Of a stretch of DNA of 64,000 nt, positions 35,376 through 42,658 are shown one piece after another. The DNA comes from Pseudonocardia sp. HH130629-09 (lineage in GTDB: Bacteria > Actinomycetota > Actinomycetes > Mycobacteriales > Pseudonocardiaceae). Under the pieces are notes generated by a model, which saw only the letters and a program-made list of their open reading frames with translations, ran no database searches and had not been told where the DNA came from. The stretch covers positions 5,022,001 through 5,086,000 of the forward strand of contig NZ_CP011868.1 of assembly GCF_001294645.1 (NCBI RefSeq), in the 5' to 3' direction. Within the stretch, counting starts at the first letter, position 1. Each line of letters begins with the position of its first letter. The translations under genes and the position numbers were made by a program.

Positions 35376-36902
35376 TCGGAGATCAACCAGCAGGAACAGG
35401 CAACGCGCACAGCCGCGCGAACGCGCGGGCGAGATCGACCGCCCAGGGCCAGGACCGTTGGATACGGACCCAGACTCGGCGTTGCCCGCGGGTGATCCGC
35501 GCGGCGGTGTGCAACAACCGGTAGCGCAACGCCTTCGGCTCGACCTTCGCCAGGTCGCCGTCGAGAAGCAGGCGCTGGGTCCAGGTGATCAGGTCGACCG
35601 CGAGCATGACCACGGTCAACCACGCCGCGTTGACGGCGAAGGACCGGGACGGGAAGTGGTTGAGGCCGGTGTCCTTGCCGCAGCGGATCCGGTCCTCGAC
35701 CCGGGCGTGGGCGCGGTGGCGGGCGTCGAGGAAGGCGAGCTGCCCGACGCGGGTGTCGGTGGCGAACGCGGTGTAGCGCCAGCCGTCACGCTCCTCGAAC
35801 GCATCGAGCTGCGCGCCGGGATGCGGCCGTTCGCGACGGACGACAACGCGGGTCCCGGCCGGGTAGTCGACCAACGCGGAGGCGGGGAGCAAGCCGGTGA
35901 TCTCGGCCAGCCCGGCGCCGTCACGGTGCCCGCCGTCAGCGTCGACCGCCTCGGCCCACACCGTCTTCGGGACCAGGCTGATCACGGTGCGTTCGCGGTC
36001 GGTGACGGCCCAGCCGACGGAGAACTCACAGCTCACCGCTGTGTCTTGTTGCGCTCGGATGTGGGCGAGGAAGGCTTTCGTGGCGCCCGCGGTGTCGGTG
36101 CGGACCAGGATCGGGTGCCCGTGACGGAACGCGTCAGGGATCTGGGCGAGCGCGTCGTCGAGCACGTTGATGTGATCCGCGGCGGTGTTCGCACCGGCGT
36201 TCCCGCGGCGCAAGCGGGCGGCGAGGAACTCGCCGGTGTTGTCGCAGAACGCCAGCATCGGGTGATACCCGAACGTCTTCTTGAACGTGGGCGTGGCCTG
36301 TTCCTTCTCGCTGTGGGCGATGACGATCGTGGCGTCGAGATCGATCACCAGCACGTCCCGGCCGTGCCGGCGCAGGTCGCGGCCGGCGACCCGAGCCGCG
36401 GGAAACGCGCGACCATCGACGTCGGCGTGCTGGGCCCAGACCACCTCCCGGGCCCGCGCCCGCCCCGCCGCGATCGAGGACAACCGGCGCTCGTCGAGCT
36501 TGTCGAGCAGTCGCCAGCAGGTCGAGTCCGATGCCACCGACCCGAACACCGCGCCCTGATCGGCCAGGACCGCGATCTCGCAGATCCTCGTGGCCCCGTC
36601 GGCGACCGCGACGGCCAGATCGACCAGCACCCGCCCCGGATCATGACGCGCCCGAGCTCGTCGCAGCGGTGCGAGCGCGGTCGAGAGTTCACTGGTCAAC
36701 GTGGTCCGGTCGGCGACATCGGCCAGCAGACGCGACCCGACGTGCGACACCACCCCAGCGCCGTCGGCGGTCACGATGACCGGTGGGCGCGTGCTTGTAG
36801 TCTGCACTCGGAAAGTGCCTCCTCGACCATGGCGGACAGGGCTTCGACACCCGCTGTCTTACCTGGTCACGAGGCACTTTCTTCAGTTGGGGTCGGAGAT
36901 CA
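35376..36902. mobile_element. IS1380 family insertion (approximate limits)
   Basis: The transposase gene is bracketed by a 10-base direct repeat TCGGAGATCA at 35376-35385 and 36893-36902. I found no convincing terminal inverted repeats, and IS1380 members usually duplicate 4-6 bases, so these limits are tentative. Near the right end GAAAGTGCCTC and GAGGCACTTTC form an 11-base inverted repeat upstream of the transposase. The element separates the two halves of the catabolic island. Confidence 0.6.
35383..36807 (-). CDS. IS1380 family transposase
   Basis: 474 residues. Features of the family: an N-terminal VSHVGSRLLADVADRTTLTSEL region, then DLAVAVADGATRICEIAVLADQ, VLVIDLDATIVIAHSEKEQATPTFKKTFGYHPMLAF (in part), ILVRTDTAGATKAFLAHI and RVEDRIRCGKDTGLNHFPS with the final acidic residue. 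The DDE residues appear intact, so it may still be active. The stop codon lies within the flanking direct repeat. Confidence 0.93.
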   Translation of the reverse strand: MQTTSTRPPVIVTADGAGVVSHVGSRLLADVADRTTLTSELSTALAPLRRARARHDPGRVLVDLAVAVADGATRICEIAVLADQGAVFGSVASDSTCWRLLDKLDERRLSSIAAGRARAREVVWAQHADVDGRAFPAARVAGRDLRRHGRDVLVIDLDATIVIAHSEKEQATPTFKKTFGYHPMLAFCDNTGEFLAARLRRGNAGANTAADHINVLDDALAQIPDAFRHGHPILVRTDTAGATKAFLAHIRAQQDTAVSCEFSVGWAVTDRERTVISLVPKTVWAEAVDADGGHRDGAGLAEITGLLPASALVDYPAGTRVVVRRERPHPGAQLDAFEERDGWRYTAFATDTRVGQLAFLDARHRAHARVEDRIRCGKDTGLNHFPSRSFAVNAAWLTVVMLAVDLITWTQRLLLDGDLAKVEPKALRYRLLHTAARITRGQRRVWVRIQRSWPWAVDLARAFARLCALPVPAG

Positions 36903-36933
36903 CCGGCACAGCCCGTGAAGAGTCCGGGCTAAT

Positions 36934-37098
36934 GAGCCTTTTTCAACCTGACCAGCGAGCTTCTGCGTCAGGAGATCGCGAAGGTTGCAGCGCAACTGCT
37001 CTGACCACAGCTGCACAGGTCACCGGCTCGCCAGCTCGGCGTCTGCACCCACACAACCAGGCCCCTGAGCTGCCGGAACGGCAGGTTGAAAAAGGCTC
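36934..37098. mobile_element. MITE, copy 2 (165 bp, inverted relative to copy 1)
   Basis: Same ends (GAGCCTTTTTCAACCTG) and 164 of 165 bases identical to the reverse complement of 14943-15107; the single change is in GCTCG(C/T)(C/A)AGC-type context near the middle. It is flanked by AAT on the left and ACT on the right, both fitting an ANT target but not identical. It lies 31 bp beyond the IS1380 repeat. The 36808-37169 gap holds only the IS end and this element. Confidence 0.88.
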
Positions 37099-37169
37099 AC
37101 TGGCACGAATTGATGACGCCAGCACGATGCCTGCATGCGTCGGGCCGTGCGGTTTCCGCTGGATGTCGT

Positions 37170-38495
37170 TCACGTTCCGCCCGGTCGGCCAACGATGCGC
37201 AGCGCCTGCAGCGCGACGGCGACGTCGAGCCGCAGATTCGGGTCCGTCGACAGCGGACCGAGGAGCCGTTCCAGCTTGGCGACGCGGTAGCGCATCGTGT
37301 TGTAGTGGAAGAACTGCACCCGGGCCGCCTCGGCCACGGTGAAGTTCGTGTCGAGCAGGACCTGCAGGGTCTCGCGCAGCTCGGCGGCCTCGGTGGTGGC
37401 CTCGGCGAGCGGGCCCAGCGCGTCGCGGACGAAGGAGTCCAGCTCCGCCGGGTCCGGGACGAGCGCGAGAAGCCGGTGCAGGCCGAGCTGGTCGAAGAAC
37501 GTCGTGCTGCCGCCCCCGGAGATCCGGCGGCCCACCTCGACCGCCCGCCGTGCCTGGGCGTAGGCGCCGGGCAGGGCGTCGATGTCGGGCACCGGGCGGC
37601 TGATTCCCGCCGAGAACTGCCGTCGCCCGCCGCCCTTGTCCCCGGCGACCGCGGTGACGGCCCGCCGCACGATGTCGCGGCCGGGGGGTGGACCGGGGTC
37701 CGCGTCGACCGGCAGCAGGGTCACGACCTCGGACGAGAAGTCGACGGTGGGGATGCCCTCCCCCAGCCCGGAGCAGACCTGGCGCCACCCCGCCGAGAAC
37801 CGCTTCTGCCAGGCACGCCACTGCTCGGCCGGGACCCGCGCGTCGATCGGGTCGAGCTCGGCGGTCAGCACGACCATCGGGCGGCGCAGGTCCCAGCCGA
37901 GGGTGTCCGCGTGCTCGGCGACGTAGGCGGGGTCGGCGGTGCGGCGCAGCAGCAGGTCCCGCAGGAAGTCGCCCTGGTACTTGGTCTCGACGGCGGTGAC
38001 CGCCTCCTCGCGGGTGATCAGCAGCGCGGCCACCGCGGCGGCGCGCTCCAGCGCCTGCACGTCGTCCGGGGCGAGCCGGGCGGCCAGGCGCACGCAGACC
38101 AGCCGGGCGAGGTTCTGCCCACCGGCCGCGACCCGCAGGGTGCGGGCCTCCCCGCCCGCGACCGGGACACCGTCGATCCCCATCCGCTCGACGCGCAGCC
38201 GGCCCGTCGGGTCGACGAGGTCGTGCTCGGTCAGCATCCGGAGCTGGTCCTCCGACAGCGCCGACGCCCGCTCCCGCCCGTCGGTGGAGGTGATCGCGAC
38301 GCCCACGTCGAGCACCCGCCCGACCTCGGCCGCGATCCCCGCGAGATCCCCGCCCTCCAGCGCGATCCGGGTGAGCCCGGTGTGCAGCGCGTCGAGCCGG
38401 GCCAGCGCCTCGCGGGCCGGGAACTCCGGGTCCCCGTTCCCCTCCGTCAGCAACTGTTGCCGCCCCTTCGGTCCGAAGGTGGCACAAGTTAACAT
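37170..38495 (-). CDS. PucR family transcriptional regulator
   Basis: 441 residues. A variable sensing region (residues 1-160) is followed by a GGDEF-like middle (PMVVLTAELDPID...FSAGISRPVPDIDALPGAYAQARRAVEVG, in pieces) and the C-terminal PucR helix-turn-helix (LLDTNFTVAEAARV, FFHYNTMRYRVAKLERLLG). PucR proteins control purine or related nitrogen-compound catabolism. It is divergent from the DUF2877 gene with only 34 bp between start codons and is the likely regulator of both catabolic operons. The start ATG 38495 has no good ribosome site and is uncertain. Confidence 0.9.
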   Translation of the reverse strand: MLTCATFGPKGRQQLLTEGNGDPEFPAREALARLDALHTGLTRIALEGGDLAGIAAEVGRVLDVGVAITSTDGRERASALSEDQLRMLTEHDLVDPTGRLRVERMGIDGVPVAGGEARTLRVAAGGQNLARLVCVRLAARLAPDDVQALERAAAVAALLITREEAVTAVETKYQGDFLRDLLLRRTADPAYVAEHADTLGWDLRRPMVVLTAELDPIDARVPAEQWRAWQKRFSAGWRQVCSGLGEGIPTVDFSSEVVTLLPVDADPGPPPGRDIVRRAVTAVAGDKGGGRRQFSAGISRPVPDIDALPGAYAQARRAVEVGRRISGGGSTTFFDQLGLHRLLALVPDPAELDSFVRDALGPLAEATTEAAELRETLQVLLDTNFTVAEAARVQFFHYNTMRYRVAKLERLLGPLSTDPNLRLDVAVALQALRIVGRPGGT

Positions 38496-38529
38496 CGGCG
38501 GACGCGACTGCCCAGGCTAGTTTCGGTCC

Positions 38530-39237
38530 GTGATCGGAGTCAGCGCACCCGTCCGGGTCCGCGACCTGCTGCGGCGGGCCGCGGACGGCCCGGTCCGGGT
38601 CGTGCACCGCGGGTCCGCCGCCGTCTACCTCGCCGTCCACGACGACGGTCGCGAGACCTGCGTCGGCGTCCTCGGTGCGGACGCGGTGCCGGTGCCCTGC
38701 GGACTGCGGTCCCGGCTCCCCTCGCTCGCCGTCGGCACCGCCGCCGTGCACGGCGAGGTCCTGCACCTCGACGACGAGCCGGTCGTCGTCCGGCGGCTGG
38801 TCGACACCCGGGTCCCCGCGCGGTCCCCGCTGCCCCGCACCGGGCTCCGGCCGACCCCCGGCCTGCCGGCCGAGGTGACCCCGGACGCCGTCGCCGGGCT
38901 CGTCGGACGCGGCGAGGGACTCACCCCGCTCGGCGACGACGTCCTGTGCGGCTGGCTCGCCCTGCACCGGGCCGCCGGCGTCGCCACCCCCGAGGTGGAC
39001 GCCGCCGTCCTGGCCCACCTGCACCGCACCACGCTGCTGTCCGCCGAGCTCCTGCGGTGTGCCCTGCGCGGCGAGGTCGTGCCCCAGTTCGCCGCGCTGG
39101 TCACCGCGCTCGGCACGGCGGCCGAGCCCGCGGCCCGCGCCGCACTCACCGCCGTCGGGCACACCTCCGGGGCCGCGATGGTCCACGGCGCCGCGCTCGC
39201 CCTGTCCGCCCTGCACACCGAAGGAGTCGCCGCATGA
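38530..39237 (+). CDS. DUF2877 protein (AllH/YlbF-like carbamoyltransferase component)
   Basis: 235 residues from GTG 38530. The DUF2877 hallmark is LVGRGEGLTPLGDDVLCGWLA, plus TTLLSAELLRCALRGEVVPQF and VGHTSGAAMVHGAALAL. E. coli AllH (YlbF) is one of three proteins forming oxamate carbamoyltransferase. A -10-like TAGTTT at 38518 leaves almost no leader, so the mRNA may be leaderless. Its stop overlaps the FdrA start (ATGA). Confidence 0.87.
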   Translation: MIGVSAPVRVRDLLRRAADGPVRVVHRGSAAVYLAVHDDGRETCVGVLGADAVPVPCGLRSRLPSLAVGTAAVHGEVLHLDDEPVVVRRLVDTRVPARSPLPRTGLRPTPGLPAEVTPDAVAGLVGRGEGLTPLGDDVLCGWLALHRAAGVATPEVDAAVLAHLHRTTLLSAELLRCALRGEVVPQFAALVTALGTAAEPAARAALTAVGHTSGAAMVHGAALALSALHTEGVAA

Positions 39238-40658
39238 CGACGACGCACGTCGAGGTCCGGCCCGGCGCCTACGCCGACTCGGTCACGCTGCTCCGGGTCA
39301 GCCGCACCGCCCAGCAGCTCGACGGGGTGGTCGCCGCGCAGGTCGCCATGGCCACCCCGCTCAACGTCGACGTCCTGACCGGCATGGGGTTCTCCGTGCC
39401 CGCCGGGACCGGCGCGAACGACCTGGTCGTCGCCCTGCACCTGACCGGTGACGACGCGCTGCCCGCCGCCGTGGCGGGTGTCGACCGCGCGCTCGCCGAG
39501 GCGACTCGCCCGGCGCCGGACGGCGGGGCCGGTGCGGTCGCGCCGCCGCGCACCACCGCCACGGCGCTGGACAGGGCACCGGGCTCGGTCGTGCTCGTGT
39601 CGGTGCCCGGGCCGCACGCCACCGTCGAGGCGATGGACGCCCTCGACGCCGGCAGCGATGTCATGATCTTCAGCGACAACGTGCCGGTGGAGCAGGAGGT
39701 GGCGCTCAAGCAGGCCGCCGCGCAGCGATCCCTGCTGGTCATGGGCCCGGACTGCGGGACGGCCGTGCTGGACGGGCTCGGCCTGGGGTTCGCCAACGTC
39801 GTCGAGCCCGGCCCGGTGGGGCTCGTCGCCGCGTCCGGGACCGGGTGCCAGCAGGTGATGGCGCTGCTCGACCACGCCGGGGTCGGTGTGCGCGCCGCGC
39901 TCGGCGTGGGCGGGCGGGACCTGTCCGCGCCGGTCGACGGCCTCGCCACCCGGGAGGCCCTGCGCCGCCTCGACGCGGACCCGGCCGTCGTGCTGATCGT
40001 GCTGGTGTCCAAGCCCCCCGCCGCCGAGGTCGCCGAACGGATCGACCGGCTGGTCGCGACGCTCACGACGCCGGTCGAGTACGCGCTGCTCGGGCCGGGC
40101 AGGCCCGACCTGACCGCGGCGACCGAGGCCGCCCTGGTCCGGCTGGGTCGCCCCGTCCCGGACTGGCCGGTGCACGGCACCGCGCGGCCGGCGTCCGGCG
40201 GGCACCGGCTGCGCGGCCTGTTCGTCGGCGGCACGCTCGCCACCGAGTCCGCGCAGATCGCGGGCGAGGACGCTGCCCGGGCCGGCCACACCTTCGTCGA
40301 CTTCGGCGACGACGAGTGGACCCGTGGCCGCGCCCACCCGATGATCGACCCGACGGTGCGCCTGGAGCACCTCGCGGCCGTGCTGGCCGACCCGGAGACC
40401 GCCGTCGTCCTGCTCGACCTGGTGCTGGGGCACGGCGCCGAGCCGGACCCGGCCTCCGTGCTGGCCCCCGCGATCGCCGGGTCCCGGGTGCCGGTCGTCG
40501 TCTCGGTCGTCGGGACCGGCGCCGACCCGCAGGACCTGGCCGCGCAGATCGACGCGCTGGTCGCGGCCGGCGCGGAGGTCCACCTCTCGCACGCCGGCGC
40601 CACGCGCCGGGCACTCGCACTCCTGCCCGCCGACACGACAACCGGAGCCGCCCGATGA
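39234..40658 (+). CDS. FdrA-family protein (AllF-like carbamoyltransferase component)
   Basis: 474 residues. It has the FdrA/succinyl-CoA-synthetase-like order: VRPGAYADSVTLLRVSRTAQQ, VAMATPLNVDVLTGMGF, SDVMIFSDNVPVEQEVALKQ (in part), LLVMGPDCGTAVLDGLGLGFANVV, then LFVGGTLATESAQIAG and VVLLDLVLGHGAEPDP. E. coli AllF (FdrA) is the core of oxamate carbamoyltransferase. Overlaps both neighbours by four bases, so the three proteins are made together and probably form one complex. Confidence 0.9.
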   Translation: MTTTHVEVRPGAYADSVTLLRVSRTAQQLDGVVAAQVAMATPLNVDVLTGMGFSVPAGTGANDLVVALHLTGDDALPAAVAGVDRALAEATRPAPDGGAGAVAPPRTTATALDRAPGSVVLVSVPGPHATVEAMDALDAGSDVMIFSDNVPVEQEVALKQAAAQRSLLVMGPDCGTAVLDGLGLGFANVVEPGPVGLVAASGTGCQQVMALLDHAGVGVRAALGVGGRDLSAPVDGLATREALRRLDADPAVVLIVLVSKPPAAEVAERIDRLVATLTTPVEYALLGPGRPDLTAATEAALVRLGRPVPDWPVHGTARPASGGHRLRGLFVGGTLATESAQIAGEDAARAGHTFVDFGDDEWTRGRAHPMIDPTVRLEHLAAVLADPETAVVLLDLVLGHGAEPDPASVLAPAIAGSRVPVVVSVVGTGADPQDLAAQIDALVAAGAEVHLSHAGATRRALALLPADTTTGAAR

Positions 40659-42079
40659 CCAACCCCTCGCTGGTGAGCACCGGCACCGACCTGCTCGCCG
40701 ACGCCGCCGCCGACCAGGCGGTCCCGGTCACCCGGGTCGACTGGCACCCGCCGATGGGCGGCACCGCGGCCGATCTGGCGACCGTCGCCACCGACCCGCT
40801 GCGCCGGGCGGCGAACGAGCGCGCCCTCGCCGCGATGCTCGACGTCACCGCGACACTCGTCGACGTCGCCCCGGCCTCGGAGGTCCTCGGCCTCGCCCCG
40901 GGAGAGTTCCTGCACGCCGGGCCACCGATCACCTGGGAGCGTGCATCCGGCCCGCTGCGCGGTGCCCTGATGGGCGGCGCCGCGCTGGAGGGACTGGTCA
41001 CCGACCCGGAGGACGCCGCGGCGCTGTTCGCGTCGGGTTCCTCGGTCTCACTGGAGCCGTGCCACCACCGCGGGGCGGTCGGCCCGATGGCCGGCGTCGT
41101 CACCCCGGGCATGTGGATGTTCGTGATCGAGGACCCGGCCACCGGCCGCCGGGCCCACTGCTCGCTCAACGAGGGGCTGGGCAAGGTCCTGCGCTACGGC
41201 GCCTACGGCCCGGAGGTGATCCGGCGGCTGCGCTGGATGGGCGACGTGCTGGGCCCGCTGCTGCGCGGCGCCGTCCGGGCCCGGCGGGACGCGGGTGAGC
41301 CGGTCGACGTGACCGGCGTGCTGACCCAGATGCTGCAGATGGGGGACGAGGCGCACAACCGCAACCGGGCGGGGACCCTGATGCTGCTGCGGGACCTGGG
41401 CCCGGACCTCGTCGCGACGGCGGCCGCCGCCGGTGTCCCGAGCACCGACGTCGCGGAGGCACTGCGGTTCGTCGGGGGCAACGACCACTTCTTCCTGAAC
41501 CTCGCCATGCCCGCGTGCAAGCTGGCCCTCGACGCAGCCCGGGACGTCGACGGCTCCACCATGGTGGTGGCGATGGCGCGCAACGGGACCGACTTCGGCA
41601 TCCAGGTCTCCGGCACCGGCGACGAGTGGTTCACCGGCCCGGCCCAGCTGGCCGACGGCCTGTTCCTGGGCGACTACGGCCCGGCAGACGCCAACCCCGA
41701 CATCGGCGACTCGGCGATCACCGAGACGGCCGGGATCGGTGGCTTCGCCATGGCGACGGCCCCGGCGATCGTGCGGTTCGTCGGCGGGACCGTGCCGGAC
41801 GCACTGGCCACCACCCGCCGGATGCGGGAGATCACGCTCGGGGAGAGCCGGCGGTGGACCGTCCCGATCCTGGAGTTCGCCGGTGTCCCCAGCGGCATCG
41901 ACGTCACCCGGGTCTGCCGTACGGGCATCCTCCCGCAGATCAACACGGGGATGGCCGGACGGGTCGCGGGCGTCGGGCAGGTCGGGGCCGGGCTCGTGAC
42001 CCCGCCGGCCGAGATCTTCGCGAAGGCGCTCACCCGGCTGGCGGAGCGGACGGTCCTCAGACGCGGCGCAGCAGCCTGA
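40655..42079 (+). CDS. DUF1116 protein (AllG/YlbE-like carbamoyltransferase component)
   Basis: 474 residues. DUF1116 motifs: VDWHPPMGGTAADLATVA, DVAPASEVLGLAPGEFLHAGPPITWERASGPLRGALMGG (in pieces), MAGVVTPGMWMFVIEDP, CSLNEGLGKVLRYGAYGPEVI, QMGDEAHNRNRAGT, FVGGNDHFFLNLAMP and MARNGTDFGIQVSGTGDEWF. AllG is the third subunit of oxamate carbamoyltransferase. Its end overlaps the convergent small membrane protein by 23 bp. Confidence 0.92.
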   Translation: MTNPSLVSTGTDLLADAAADQAVPVTRVDWHPPMGGTAADLATVATDPLRRAANERALAAMLDVTATLVDVAPASEVLGLAPGEFLHAGPPITWERASGPLRGALMGGAALEGLVTDPEDAAALFASGSSVSLEPCHHRGAVGPMAGVVTPGMWMFVIEDPATGRRAHCSLNEGLGKVLRYGAYGPEVIRRLRWMGDVLGPLLRGAVRARRDAGEPVDVTGVLTQMLQMGDEAHNRNRAGTLMLLRDLGPDLVATAAAAGVPSTDVAEALRFVGGNDHFFLNLAMPACKLALDAARDVDGSTMVVAMARNGTDFGIQVSGTGDEWFTGPAQLADGLFLGDYGPADANPDIGDSAITETAGIGGFAMATAPAIVRFVGGTVPDALATTRRMREITLGESRRWTVPILEFAGVPSGIDVTRVCRTGILPQINTGMAGRVAGVGQVGAGLVTPPAEIFAKALTRLAERTVLRRGAAA

Positions 42080-42362
42080 CGACGACCGTGGTGATGATCA
42101 GCCAGAGGATCGCCGCGACCCCGTAGTTCAGCGTGACGGCCATCTTCGGCTGGGCCGGGGTGAACAGGTCACCGAGGCCGAGGTTCAGCTGGGCCGCCCA
42201 CGAGGAGATGTACTCGGTGAGGAAGTTGGCCGGGTTGGCGTCGAGCAGGGTCAGCACGATGTGCGCGACCAGGATGGCCACGATCACCAGGCCCACGATC
42301 CGCACGATCGTCGCGATGATGCCCACGCCCTGCCGCACGGTCGTACCCACGGTTGCCGCCAT
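42057..42362 (-). CDS. Small two-segment membrane protein
   Basis: 101 residues from ATG 42362 with GGGG upstream. Two hydrophobic stretches (GIIATIVRIVGLVIVAILVAHIVL, in part, about residues 12-38; and VAAILWLIITTVVVRLL near the C-terminus) flank a segment NPANFLTEYISSWAAQLNLGLGDLF. It resembles small actinobacterial membrane proteins of unknown function. It converges on, and slightly overlaps, the DUF1116 gene. Confidence 0.75.
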   Translation of the reverse strand: MAATVGTTVRQGVGIIATIVRIVGLVIVAILVAHIVLTLLDANPANFLTEYISSWAAQLNLGLGDLFTPAQPKMAVTLNYGVAAILWLIITTVVVRLLRRV

Positions 42363-42506
42363 CACACACCCCTTTGTCTCCGACGGCGTCATGGTCGCAC
42401 CGCCGTGCCCTCACTGCCCCCACAACGAGGGAGAACGCTCTCGGTTGTGATCACTTCGTTGCGTGCCGTCGTCCGGGTGACACCAACGCCGGTCCGGGAC
42501 AGCGGG

Positions 42507-42543
42507 TTGCCGTGCAACGGAGGGTCGGGTCTACGGTGGGGGC
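42507..42543 (+). promoter_or_regulatory. leuA leader promoter
   Basis: TACGGT at 42532-42537 fits a -10 (TANNNT) and lies six bases before the ATG of the leader peptide at 42544, so transcription should start at or next to that A. A TTGCCG at 42507-42512 is a possible -35 with a wide 19-base spacer. Confidence 0.5.
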
Positions 42544-42582
42544 ATGGCGCGCCTGCTCCTTCGCCGCCGCGGCGGGGTCTGA
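42544..42582 (+). CDS. leuL: Leucine leader peptide of leuA attenuator
   Basis: A 12-residue reading frame MARLLLRRRGGV with three different leucine codons in a row (CTG CTC CTT) at 42553-42561. It begins where the promoter's -10 predicts the transcript start, so it would be translated from a leaderless mRNA. Stalling of the ribosome at the Leu codons when charged tRNA-Leu is scarce would free the downstream RNA to fold differently and let leuA be transcribed. Confidence 0.65.
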   Translation: MARLLLRRRGGV

Positions 42583-42610
42583 ACCGACCGGCCCCTCGTC
42601 GCGGGGTTTC
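42565..42610 (+). promoter_or_regulatory. Attenuator hairpins upstream of leuA
   Basis: CCGCCGCGGCGG overlaps the last leader codons and folds on itself; just after the leader stop CCCC-TCGTCGC-GGGG followed by TTTCG is a short terminator-like hairpin. The arrangement (Leu codons, early hairpin, second hairpin, then leuA 50 bases on) fits ribosome-mediated attenuation. Exact alternative pairings need folding. Confidence 0.45.
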
Positions 42611-42658
42611 GCGTGTCCGCCGGTCGCCACGACCGTCCGACATCCAGGAGCAGTTCCC

